From NCBI GenBank assembly GCA_025403435.1, contig CM046330.1, positions 20,668,239 through 20,732,238 on the forward strand: a stretch of DNA of 64,000 bases. Direction: 5' to 3'. The notes beneath the pieces were generated by a model. That model made no database searches and was not told the origin of the DNA. It saw only the letters and a list, made by a program, of their open reading frames with translations. The stretch comes from Artocarpus heterophyllus (Eukaryota > Streptophyta > Magnoliopsida > Rosales > Moraceae). The stretch's first letter is position 1. Each line of letters begins with the position of its first letter. This document shows, piece by piece, positions 1-9,247 of the stretch. A program made the position numbers and the translations under genes.

Positions 1-734
1 TGACGAAACTCGTTATCAATAAGAAGGCACCAAGATCGTTTCTACTCGGATTTGGATGGAAGTCACCGTGACCCGTTGCTTATATCGAAGCAAGAACCTT
101 GGTATATCGTAGACGCCACAATCAAGGATGGAAAACTTGATTGATAAGTCGGGGTTGAACGCTCGGATTGATCCGAAGAGTTCGTGCAGTTCGTCAAAGA
201 ACCAAAGAAAGAATTATTTCTCTCAGAAAATAAACATTCGTCAATGATTCATTAACCTTGGAAATGCCTATTTATAGGCCAAAATTACAAAGTGCTGCCC
301 ATAAAGAAAAGTTGACAAATTCAAACATAATTACTAAGCCTAAAATAAAAACCAAAAGAAAGGAAAGTCTTAATGGCTGATTTTCAGCCATTTACACGCC
401 CAACAATTAAAGAAAAGTGCAATTAATCTGCATGTGTGCCAAAATGGGAAAGTTTCCAAAATTCTTCCATTGACTTGATCTTGAAAAATTTGAGCTGATT
501 TCAAGCTTGACTCATCCGGATTCTTCTAGAACTTAGATCAAATTGACGCACCGTTGTGGTTGACGTGGGCCTGAGTCAATGGGCTTGCACAAATTTTCTT
601 GATTCCATATTTCGTGAATCAGCCCATTTAGTGCTTCCTTGAATTTCTTAACTCGGGCTCTTGTGACTGGTCCAGCAGGAACTTGTATTGGGTCAACCAC
701 CTTCCATGCATTTGAGGTTCCTAAGTCTCCATCA
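1..734 (-). mobile_element. A-family (CRM-like gypsy) LTR, cut by window start
   Basis: Reverse-oriented LTR of family A. Its inner boundary reads TCTCCATCA at 734, the complement of the family's TGATGGAGA start. The outer ~20 bases lie before base 1. A TATA box (CCTATAAATAGG type) sits at about 267-281. It lacks the ~30-bp segment present in the LTRs at 14097 and 35930, so it belongs to the same subfamily as the LTRs at 28134 and 32760. No polypurine tract or internal sequence follows, so it is probably a solo LTR inserted in the gag of the next element. Confidence 0.85.
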
Positions 735-988
735 AAATCTCAGCGTCATTAGGATTTACACCGCCCTGAAAACTCTACTAGCTTGAATTTCTAAAATTTC
801 TCAACTACCAAATCATTTTCAACTTGTTCAACAGGAGTTGGTGGTGGTGGAGGAGGAGGTGGAGGCTCCATTTCTCGCCTCATGTCTTGTTCTAGAATCC
901 TTTTGACTAATTCAGTAAGATGGTCAATGTAGGAATCTCTCTCATGCTGCTACCTTCTAGCTGAAGTTTGCCCCCTAGTTTCAACCAT
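735..988 (-). pseudogene. Tekay-like gypsy gag N-terminus, interrupted
   Basis: Reverse reading from an ATG at 986-988 gives a start resembling Tekay/Del gag (METRGQ-like), a charged helix, a run of eight prolines and a decayed KF-x-KF-x2-x-EFSG segment, which in this lineage leads into the gag core. Two in-frame TAG codons and a run of stops near 745-760 show decay. The rest of gag-pol is cut off at 734 by the A-family LTR and lies outside the window. Assignment rests on the N-terminal pattern and the adjacent tRNA-Met primer site. It is non-functional. Confidence 0.6.
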
Positions 989-1184
989 TATTATTTTTCT
1001 CATGTAAATAACCTCTTAGCTCTTACATATAACAATAATGGCCAATAATAACAATGCAAAATAATAATAATTGACATAGAAAACATAAAATCAACTTATT
1101 GGTCAACTGAGCTTTTCTGACCTATGATCCTTGTATATGGACGGTCTATAGAACCACTTTGAACCAAAAGCTCTGATACCAAAC
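989..1184 (-). other. Leader and primer binding site of Tekay-like element
   Basis: A short leader lies between the LTR and gag. The complement of 1169-1181 reads TGGTATCAGAGCT, the usual plant initiator-Met tRNA primer binding site, two bases from the LTR edge at 1185. No other feature is seen. Confidence 0.75.
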
Positions 1185-2880
1185 TGAGACGTCTGCCTAA
1201 CTTATTCACACTGCTAATACATATAATCAAGCTAGATGATGCCATATTTTACTTGGATCCAAGTTAATTATTAAGGAAAATAGCGGGCAAATTTGAACTT
1301 TTCCAACAACCTTGTAATTTACATACAACCATATGTTTATATATTCATAAAAGATGGGCTAGCAAAAAATATTTACAATAATTTATGTCTCAAGATGAAA
1401 TGCCACCCAAACCGTACTTATAACCATCCCATAGTTATTACAAGTACTAAATTATAAAGTTCAAACTAAAGTGTGCTCATGTAAGGTCAACTGTGTCCAT
1501 ATATGTGGAGTCACAGGAGCAGAGAGCGTGCCAGCCGACCTTTAAATCAACACTACTGAGATGGACCCTCATCTGCATCATAAGATAAAAATGAACTAAT
1601 GCCCAATAAGTAGAAACTATGTAATCTAATATAGTAGCATCATGTATGTGCTAATAACATATCCATCGTACATATTGTATCATAGAAACATTTAATGCGC
1701 ACATAATTATGTACACCATGAGTTGCCCGCTTAGCCCTATTACAAGCGTGTATGTATACTAACGAACCTTCACCGATTAATAATGCCTCTGGCTACCCCA
1801 TGAGACAATGGTTTGAAAAATGGTCTCAGGCACTCCCATGAAACCAATTGAGTCCTAAGCTACCCCATGGAACTTAATTAAGGCCACTTACAAGCCAACT
1901 AAATAGTGCACATACAAACAATATCTTTCTCATAGTACGATGATTTTCTTTAAAAAAATATACATGTGCCTTTATGCCATGAATGCAAGTGATATAGTAA
2001 ATCATATATATTACAACAACAATCTTGTTATGCATTTGAAATAAATTTCTACTTACCTCATTTCCAAAGAAAAGGTGATAAGTGGAAGGCGTCAGTTTCC
2101 TCATCAAGCTAGGTGTGCTAGTATGCCTAGTATTATCAATTAGCATCCGGAGTTATTAATATACAAATACCTCATTTAGCATTTAATATCAAGACAACAT
2201 TGATATACATATGTGATACTATGAAAATCTATGCAAATCCTTACATTTATAAAATTCCAAAAGCATAATAGATTTTCTTCTTGAATATTTTATATTTATG
2301 ATAAATATTTAGCTTGCATTATGCAACTAGCACAACATTGTAACCAAAAAGCAACTGCCACATATACATACTTCATTACACCTACACAATACTATGATAT
2401 AGAGAGATCATAAAATTACTTAAAAGATTCCAAACAGAGAGGGTCCTTTATACATATCAATATACATTGTGTTTGTTCCCTCAATGAGCCAACACACACA
2501 TAATGTTAATACCAAAACAGAATTCCATAAATAACAATTCTAGCAAATGCGCATATATTCTCCCTAATTTGTATCTTTACCAACATCACCAAAAACTAAG
2601 GACAATCTAGTAAGTATCAACACAAACACATGAACGAATCAAAGGTTTGACAAACTAAGAAGCATTAGAGTTGACAGAAATAAAATTTTATTTGATGCTC
2701 CACATATATAATCACCAAACTCAATGATTTCGACAATAAAGCAATTCACGACGTTCCAAAGTAAAGATATTAATCCTAGCGGTAACTTATATATATATAC
2801 ACACACACTCCCATATAGATAAGATTGCAAATAAAATTACCCTTCTAGCACTTTGGGGGCTACTACAATGTTACCTTACA
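1185..2880 (-). mobile_element. Tekay-like 5' LTR (reverse)
   Basis: An A/T-rich stretch lacking long frames runs from TGAGACG at 1185 to ...CCTTACA at 2880, giving TG...CA ends. The primer site abuts its left edge, so this is the 5' LTR of the reverse element whose gag starts at 988. The right boundary is inferred only from the TGTAAGG start on the reverse strand. No second LTR copy or target duplication is visible to confirm it. Confidence 0.6.
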
Positions 2881-2889
2881 TACTCTTTT

Positions 2890-2996
2890 CACTAGTAAAA
2901 ATTGAGGATTACATGATGGTTTTAAACCATCCTGTAAAGCATTCACGGCGGTCAAAAAACCATCGTGAAATCGTCCGTCGTGGTACCAAAGAGACT
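2890..2996. mobile_element. CACTA (En/Spm-like) transposon terminus, partial
   Basis: CACTAGTAAAAATTGAGG is a typical plant CACTA terminal inverted repeat. It is followed by short sub-terminal inverted repeats (GATGGTTT...AAACCATC, then CGGTCAAAAAACCATCG), also characteristic. I find no matching ...ACTAGTG partner end within 10 kb, so the element is truncated or its other end is lost. It abuts the CRP-containing segment. Confidence 0.6.
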
Positions 2997-3606
2997 TTAC
3001 TAAGACACCTTTTTTTCTTTTTTTTTTACTGACTCTATCTTACAAATTTGCTCTGAGAAAAACTTAAGAACTAAAAGGATTTTATAGACACCTAAAGAGA
3101 ACGTTGTGTAAAATTAAATAAAGATAACTGTGATGACAGACAAGGACAGATAAATGTGACACACCTACAGAATTTTTTTGACAACTTGTACCTGACAACA
3201 CTATTAACCTTTTGACAAACTAGACTTTACTGTACAACTTTTGACAAATGGGACTAAATTTTAAAATTCGAAGCAAAGCTTATCTTACACGACACACAAG
3301 ATACCTACCGAAGAAAATTATGCATCTGACAAAAAAAGAAAAGTCAAGATATTATTATTATAAGATAAATGGTACGATCACAATTATTAAACAATAACTG
3401 TATAAATCACAAAAAAATAAAAATCTTTTTGTTGATGAAATTTTATTCGAGAATAAGTTGAAGAAAACTTTTGTTCATCAAAACGCGTTTCCAAAAATTC
3501 CGTTACTCAGCCGTTTTGATGATTTTTCATTAAAACTATGATCATACCTCGAATAAATTTTCAATTTTTTTTAAGATAAACACACAATGAAACAAAGAAA
3601 AATACT
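2997..3606. other. Spacer downstream of the CRP pseudogene, virus-like A/T-rich repeats
   Basis: Non-coding DNA with a poly-T tract (3008-3029) and several scattered copies of a CTTTTGACAAA-type word (about 3175-3250). The same words in the same order relative to a CRP gene occur at 57230-57430 in element F, and both stretches contain ATCACAATTATT, so the two spacers are related. The hairpin listed separately lies at 3437-3560. Confidence 0.5.
3437..3560. repeat. Imperfect inverted repeat, possible long hairpin
   Basis: Two nested pairs of complementary arms are visible. AAATTTTATTCGAG near 3440 pairs with CTCGAATAAATTTT near 3546. TCATCAAAACG near 3477 pairs with CGTTTTGATGA near 3513. The loop is ~25 bases. 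It lies just 3' of the CRP pseudogene on the reverse strand, where a transcript end or structured RNA would fall. Confidence 0.6.
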
Positions 3607-4163
3607 TTACAGACCTTGTTCTGAAGTAGAAGGATCTTGAGTTTGTTTTCCATCTAACATTCTTGCAAACTGAACAATTGGGTCTTTTAGCGTCAGATTC
3701 CCAAGACGTTCTTTTTCTTTGTGAAATTGAGGCCAGAGTTGTTTCATAGCCCCCCAAACGTATCCACTTGGATGGGACTCAAGAGAAACTCAGAGATCTT
3801 TTAAGTTTTCATTCCTAAGACCATTTTTACATAACTGAATTTTATCTTCCCTATTTCTAGATACGAAACCAGGTGAGGGACATTTTCCAGAACAAGTTTG
3901 ACGAGAACATTTATGACATTGTGACTCCATACGACGAGCTCTTCTTTTTCTAGCACACAGACTTATACCCATACCAAGCAAACCTGCATTATTTACATCA
4001 CATGAATGAACAAGACCTTCTATGTACATCTTAATATCAGTAGGAAGCTTAAAACGTGAAAGTACCCAAAGACGAGTGACTCTAGTTTTGTACTTCTTTC
4101 TTATTTCTCTTTGAGAAAGTGAAGGGAAATATTTCTTTTTAAGTGCTCATATTTCGGATCCAT
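3607..4163 (-). pseudogene. Decayed Cys-rich basic protein (CRP), paralog of the gene at 57641
   Basis: The reverse strand begins MDPKYEHL (ATG at 4161-4163). A 2-base gain at about 4137-4146 shifts the frame, and an in-frame TGA lies at 3790-3792. After both breaks the coding sequence still matches the intact gene at 57641-58162 to its end: a basic N-terminus, the patch RKRRARR, a finger C-x2-C-x4-C-x3-C (CHKC...CSGKC), a NREDKI segment and an SHPSGYVWGA segment. The stop is at 3607-3609. The protein would be of similar length (~185 residues). The pattern recalls nucleic-acid-binding proteins of betaflexiviruses (carla- and vitivirus type), but that is inference. Two lesions make it non-functional. 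Confidence 0.7.
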
Positions 4164-4768
4164 GATTGAGGAATTGAGATTCTTGAGAGTGAATTGAAAG
4201 CTTTAAGAGAGAGTTTGAGAGAGAATTGTGAAGATTTTTATGGAAGCAGAAGAAAAGGAGATTGAAGATTTTCTGAAAAAAGTGTTTGAAGATTGAAGAA
4301 CTTTGAAAGAGTCTTAAAGAATTTCTCATAATTTTAGTGAGAAGACAGAGAGAATTCGAGAGAGAGAACAAGAAATTTAGAAAGAGAAAGAACAAAGATT
4401 TTTGAGCTTAGATGCACAGTAACAGATTTTATAGACAAGGGGTAGATTTCTGTTCAGACACGGGGAAGACTATATAGACGCATGCGGGAATAATGGGCTG
4501 AACTAAAATAGGCTAAAGAAAGGTAACCTAACAGATTACTTAGAAATGAAAATATTTTTGTGTTTTTGAGTAAAATTCATTGAAAATTATTTCATTAAAA
4601 TGCGTTTCTAAAGGCCATTGATACAAAAATACCAACTAATCGTGCTGATTATAACCTCAATTTCTGCCATTTTAATGAATTTTTGAAATTATTTTTCTAA
4701 TTTTTAGGAAAAACAAAGAAAATAAAGATACAACAAACAAATACAAAAACATAAATACAATGCAAACA
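4164..4768 (-). promoter_or_regulatory. Probable promoter/leader of the CRP pseudogene
   Basis: On the reverse strand a TATATAG box lies at about 4470-4477 and a second TATAAAATC at about 4426-4436. An A/G-rich leader of ~270 bases follows down to the ATG at 4163. The word ATGCACAGTAA (about 4413) recurs at the equivalent position upstream of the intact gene (about 58345), so the upstream DNA is shared. The part from 4500 to 4768 is A/T-rich, without recognisable features apart from a word related to 3475 (TTCATTAAAATGCGTTTC). Confidence 0.45.
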
Positions 4769-5386
4769 TTAATCTATAACTATGATTTTAGTTTCTGGTT
4801 CGGAATCAGAATCGTCAATGTTGATGACTGTTGGAAGAGTTGCTCTAAACCTTCCCAAAAGATAGCACTCCCAAAAAGTTAAGTTGCCAGCAGCTGCAAA
4901 GAATCTTTGCTGAAATTCTTCTTCATCCATGAGATCATACATGAGGTCATCCATAGTGTCATCCATCACCTCATCCTCAGGTTTTTCTTCAAAAACTTCA
5001 TTTTCACATTCAACTTCAAAATTCAATTTTTTAGCTTCAAGAGATTGGTCAAAAACATTCACAGGATGGTTATCAACTTTGGGTGGAACATTCGAATCAA
5101 AAACTTCATTCATAGCAAAGAATCTTTGCTGAAGTTCTTCTTTATCCATGAGATCATACATGAGGTCATCCATATTGTCACCCATCACCTCATCCTTAGG
5201 TTTTTCTTCAAAAACTTCATTTTCACATTCAGCTTCAAAATTCAAATTTTTAGCTTCAGGAGATTGGTCAAAAACATTCACAGGATGGTTATCAACTTTG
5301 GGTGGAACATTCAAATCAAAAGAATTAGCCAAATCAGCCAAAAGATCAACAAACGTTCCAGAAGTATTGCTCTCAAAAAAGTTCAC
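4769..5386 (-). CDS. Acidic linker protein downstream of protease (205 aa), internal duplication
   Basis: The frame follows the protease in phase, separated only by a TAA at about 5408-5410, so it is probably the C-terminal extension of the gag-pro polyprotein rather than a free gene. It is strongly acidic and made of two consecutive 73-residue units. Each has NVPPKVDNHPVNVFDQS, an ECENEVFEEKP segment and a DDLMYDLMD segment, and ends QQRFFA. The tail carries INIDDSDSEPE. In Athila-type elements an acidic spacer commonly sits between protease and RT. Here the RT never follows. Function unknown. Confidence 0.5.
   Translation of the reverse strand: MNFFESNTSGTFVDLLADLANSFDLNVPPKVDNHPVNVFDQSPEAKNLNFEAECENEVFEEKPKDEVMGDNMDDLMYDLMDKEELQQRFFAMNEVFDSNVPPKVDNHPVNVFDQSLEAKKLNFEVECENEVFEEKPEDEVMDDTMDDLMYDLMDEEEFQQRFFAAAGNLTFWECYLLGRFRATLPTVINIDDSDSEPETKIIVID
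4896..5333. repeat. Tandem duplication, 2 x 219 bp
   Basis: The segment starting GCAAAGAATC at 4896 restarts at 5115, exactly 219 bp (73 codons) later. The two units differ at scattered positions and keep the reading frame, so the duplication was in-frame and is not recent. Confidence 0.85.
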
Positions 5387-6118
5387 TTCACATTTTCCAG
5401 AGGGTGATTATGCCATGTTAAAAACGTTGAACTCTGAGGTCATATTTCCAAAAGACAATTTTAGTATTTTATTTCTACAATTAATCAAAGCATTAGAAGT
5501 TGCAAGAAATGGACGACCTAAAATGACAGGAATTTGAACATTTGAATTTGTGACAGGTTGTGTATCCAAAAAAATGAAATCCACTGGGTAGTAAAATTTA
5601 TCAATTTGGACTAACACATCCTCGACAACACCTCTTGAAATTTTTACAGATCGATCAGCTAGTTGAAGTGTGACAGAAGTTGGCTTTAGTTCACCTAGAC
5701 CTAATTGTTGATAAACAGAATAAGGTAAGAGGTTGACACTAGCACCAAGGTTTAACAAAGCATGTTCAATTTGAGTATTTCCGATGATGCAAGAAATTGT
5801 GGGACAACCAGGATCTTTGTATTTCAATAATGAATCATGTTGAATGATGGAACTAACATTCTCAGCTAAAAAAGCAGTTTTAGTCACATTGATATGAACC
5901 CACCTAACTCCACCCCAAAAGCTAGCTCGTGAGGGGAGGATTGTGAACCCATATATATAACACCTAAGACCACCCTCTCTAACCGATGTGGGACACATCA
6001 TTCCTGACCCCTTTAGACTGCACGTCCTCGTGCCAACTTTGTCGTTAACCCACACGAACGGTAGGGAACCTTTGTACATGTGCCCACCGACTAGTAGAGG
6101 TTTGGCTCTGATACCATA

Positions 6119-6323
6119 TGATACAAACCCCGCCAAGAACTGACGTGACCCTAACCAAAATTGGTTTCCAAGATCAAAATTCCTAACCAGTTTTGAATGG
6201 AACCACGACCCGATGCCCAACAAGAAGCACGAACCTTGGTATGTGAGGATGCCACAATCAGCTATGGAGGGACTGATTGATAAGTCTTGGTATGTGAGGA
6301 AGCCACAATCAGCTATGGATGGA
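6119..6323 (-). mobile_element. D-family LTR fragment inside TRIM composite
   Basis: It starts TGATACAAACC and follows the first ~205 bases of the D LTRs at 18910 and 24946 (reverse), including the internal near-duplicate CCACAATCAGCTATGGA segments, then stops abruptly. It is joined directly to a TRIM primer site at 6118. Confidence 0.8.
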
Positions 6324-6328
6324 CACAA

Positions 6329-6668
6329 TGATGTGTCCCACATCGGTTAGAAAGTGTGGTCTTGGGTGTTATATATATGGGTTCACAATCCTCCCCTCAC
6401 AAGCTAGCTTTTGGGGTGGAGTTAGGTGGGTTCATATCATATGGTATCAGAGCTGAACCTCTATTGGTCGGTGGGCACATGTACAAAGGTTCCCTGCTGC
6501 TCGTGTGGGTTAACGACGGAGTTGACATGAGGATGTGCAGTCTAAAGGGGTCGGGAATGATGTGTCCCACATCGGTTAGAGAGTGTGGTCTTGGGTGTTA
6601 TATATATGGGTTCACAATCCTCCCCTCACAAGCTAGCTTTTGGGGTGGAGTTAGGTGGGTTCATATCA
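6329..6668 (+). mobile_element. Complete TRIM element (340 bp)
   Basis: The 111-bp LTRs (6329-6439 and 6558-6668) start TGATGTGTCCC and end GGTTCATATCA. The primer site TATGGTATCAGAGCT follows at 6440-6454. A polypurine tract, AAAGGGGTCGGGAA, precedes the second LTR. A TATATATA box lies in each LTR. It has no coding capacity. It forms the right arm of the inverted composite; bases on its left are CACAA, on its right CACAT. Confidence 0.9.
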
Positions 6669-8505
6669 CACATTATGCTTTCTTTTAATTGTACAAGAAT
6701 CTTTCAAAAATTTAGCATAAGATGGGACTTGTTTGATTGCATCTAAAAGTGGAATGTTAATTTTGACTTGTTTGAACAGTTCAAAAATTTCAGCGTTTTT
6801 GTCAAACTTCTCTTTTGAAAGCAAAGCTTGAGGAAATGGAATCTTTGGAACAAATTTCTCTCTTGAAACACTCTTTTCTTTTTTAGAATTTTCCTTATCA
6901 CTATCAATTTGATCACCACTTTTCAAAGTTGAATTAACTTTCTGATCTTTTAAAAGATTAGTTTTATCAACAGTTTTTCCACTTCGAAGAGTTGTAACAA
7001 AATTAACAGTTTTTTGTTGTGACTGTGAACTAGAAGAGGCAATTTCATTTGCAGATGGATAATGTACAGGTTGAGCAGGAAATTTGCTTTTTTCTTGAAT
7101 GCGAAGGGAAGAAGTGAGTTTAGAAATGGATTCTTTAATTTCATGAATGTCTTGAGAAGTGCGAGTGTTATGAACTTCCTGTTTTTGAATGAATGATTTT
7201 TGAGCTTGAATGAAAGTTTGCAAAGTGTCTTCAAGAGTTTTGACTCGAGATTGGAGATTTTCAGAAAAATTTTGTGGAGGCCTTTGAAAATTTTGAGAAT
7301 TTAATGGAAATGGTGGACGGCGTTGAGAGTTTTGTGATGGAAGTGGTGGTGGTGGTTGATATTGCTGTTGTGGTTGATCATTTCTCCAACTAAAATTGGG
7401 ATGGTTTTTCCATTGTGAATTGTATGTGTCAGAATGTGGGGATGGAAATGGCTTTCTAGGTGGGTCCAATTGATTTGTGTAATTCACCTGTTCATGGGAC
7501 CCTTCCTTAAAAATTGGGCATTCATAAGTTGAGTATCCTAGAGTTTGGCAAACACTACACAAAATTTCAATTTTGGGTTCTTGGACATTCCTTTGTTCCA
7601 TGGCTTCAATCTTTTTAGTCAAACATGCAATTCTAACACTTAGATCATTTTCTTGACTAAGTTGATGGACACCTCTTTGAGCATTAGCAAGATTAGATCT
7701 AATTGAGCCTTCAAAATTACTATGTTACCAGTATTGAAAGTTATCAGCCAAATTATCAAGGAAATCTAACGCTTCATCAGGTTCTTTATCAAGGAATTCT
7801 CCATTACACATTGTTTCAACAAATTGACGGGTTTCAGGAGTTAAGCCTTCATAAAAAAAAACTAATGTAACGCCATTTTTCAAAACCATGATGTGGGCAA
7901 GAATTCAACAAATCTTTAAATCGTTCCCAGCATTGGAAATAAACTTCTTTTGCATTTCGGGAAAAATTTTGAATTTTTTTTTTCAAAGCATTAGTCTTAT
8001 GTGTTGGAAAGAATTTTTTCAGAAATTTAGTTTACATTTCTTGCCATGTACCTATTGACCTAGGTTTTAAAGAAGTAAGCCAAGTTTTAGCTTTGTCTTT
8101 TAAAGAAAAAGGGAAAGGCTTAAGCTTAACAATTTCATTTGAAACTTCCTGGTCAGTGAAGGTAGCACAAACATCTTCAAACTCTCTAAGGTGCAGATAT
8201 GGATTTTCAGATTCTAAGCCATGAAAATTGGGAAGCAAGTTGATCATCCCAGGTTTAAACCTAAAGTGATGAGCATTGAGAGGAAAAACCAAACATGATG
8301 GAGTGGATTCACAGAGTGGTTGCAAATAATCTCTTATTGAACGAACAACAGGATTGATGATTTGTTGATTAACAATATTTTTATTATGAACACTTTCATC
8401 TTCAACCATTTTTGGTGAATTTGAAGACACAACAGAGACGAAATGTGGTTCTAAACTTTTCCTAACTAACCTACGACTATTAGACTCACGAAACCAAACT
8501 GGCAT

Positions 8506-9220
8506 ACAAATTATTTAAATATTACAAAATTTATAGACAAATACTAAGCTTTTCTCCACTCAGGGAGAGTAGAGTAGTGAATGAAAAGTATCTGCCTTAT
8601 TGATTTTGTGAAGTTTGCGAATTATATTTTTCAAGAATGTCCCTAGGAAATATTGGTGGTGCTAAGGCTCCTTAAAAACCAATCTCCTTGACAGAACAAT
8701 GTTCCAGGAATGACTAGTGTTGGGAGAATCTCCAAAAGTGAACCAGTTATGGGAAAGAATTTCAAACCAGTACCAGTCCCCAAACAAAACTTTCTCAAAA
8801 AATACTTTTCACAAAAACACAATTTATTTATTAAGTATTATGGAAAACCTAATCTAAAATTTTATGAAGTTTTATTTCTAAGGCAAAAACCTAAAACTAG
8901 CCAAATAAATATTTTACAGAAGAAATGAGAAAAAAAATAAAATAAATTTATTATTATTTTTTATTTTTTTATTCTTTTATTATTATTTTTAATTTTTTTA
9001 ATATTAAAATAGTGACATGAATAGTAACTGCTACAAATAGTAACTTACAGAAAATGCATGCAGGTTCCTACGTGAACAGTACTTAATACCTGCAAAACAT
9101 AAGATATTAACAAAAGAAAAGATATAAAACAAAAGAAAAGAAGAGTTAGTAATATATAAAAGAAAAATAAAAAGAAAAAGAAAATATATTACACAATATT
9201 ATACTGCACTGAAAACAATA
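8506..9220 (-). other. Leader of the Athila-like element
   Basis: Untranslated A/T-rich leader between the primer site and gag. It holds A/T homopolymer-rich stretches at about 8930-9000 and 9110-9190 and no frame or RNA gene that I can support. Confidence 0.55.
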
Positions 9221-9241
9221 CCGTCCTTGGCAACGGTGCCA
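9221..9241 (-). other. Primer binding site, tRNA-Asp type
   Basis: The reverse strand reads TGGCACCGTTGCCAAGGACG just inside the LTR, close to the TGGCGCCGTTGCCGGGGA primer site known for Athila/Tat-type elements. This fixes the orientation and the LTR edge at 9248. Confidence 0.75.
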
Positions 9242-9247
9242 AAAACT

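Larger units (their letters stand above)
5890..6668. mobile_element. Inverted TRIM/D-LTR composite with 5-bp duplication
   Basis: The insertion is bounded by CACAT at 5885-5889 and 6669-6673. From left: a reverse TRIM LTR (5890-6000), reverse TRIM interior ending at its primer site (6001-6118), a fragment of a D-family LTR (6119-6323), five bases, then a complete forward TRIM (6329-6668). Both outer termini are therefore the same LTR end (GGTTCATATCA facing outwards), unlike a normal element, which has one start and one end. Confidence 0.8.
5408..8505 (-). pseudogene. Athila-like gag-protease, interrupted by TRIM composite and stops
   Basis: The ATG is at 8503-8505. Residues 1-157 hold the gag N-terminus, including a YLHLREFEDVC-like segment of the plant retrotransposon gag core. 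A TAA follows at about 8030, and another lies in an FQYW-stop context near 7730. From 7622 down comes a zinc-knuckle-like C-x2-C...C segment, a Pro/Gln-rich linker, and the INIPLLDAIKQVPSYAKFLK block typical of Athila gag. The insertion at 5890-6668 breaks the frame between HNV and TKTAFLAENV; its removal leaves a continuous frame. The protease follows (LLNLGASVNLLPYSVY, where the usual D-S/T-G is LGAS, so the catalytic Asp is lost; then VILGRPFLAT). It ends at the TAA at 5408. Confidence 0.8.

Noticed and set aside
5408..6343. A 311-codon open frame joining a new N-terminus to the protease
   Set aside because: The N-terminal two thirds translate TRIM and D-LTR DNA inserted in the gene; the fusion is accidental.
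6329..6668. TRIM as a Cassandra-type element with a 5S rRNA promoter
   Set aside because: I looked for 5S A/C-box-like sequence in the 111-bp LTR and did not see it; a TATATATA box is present instead.
8712..8720. ACTAGTG as the second end of the CACTA element at 2890
   Set aside because: The adjoining bases do not match the CCTCAATTTTTACTAGTG expected, and it lies within the Athila-like leader.
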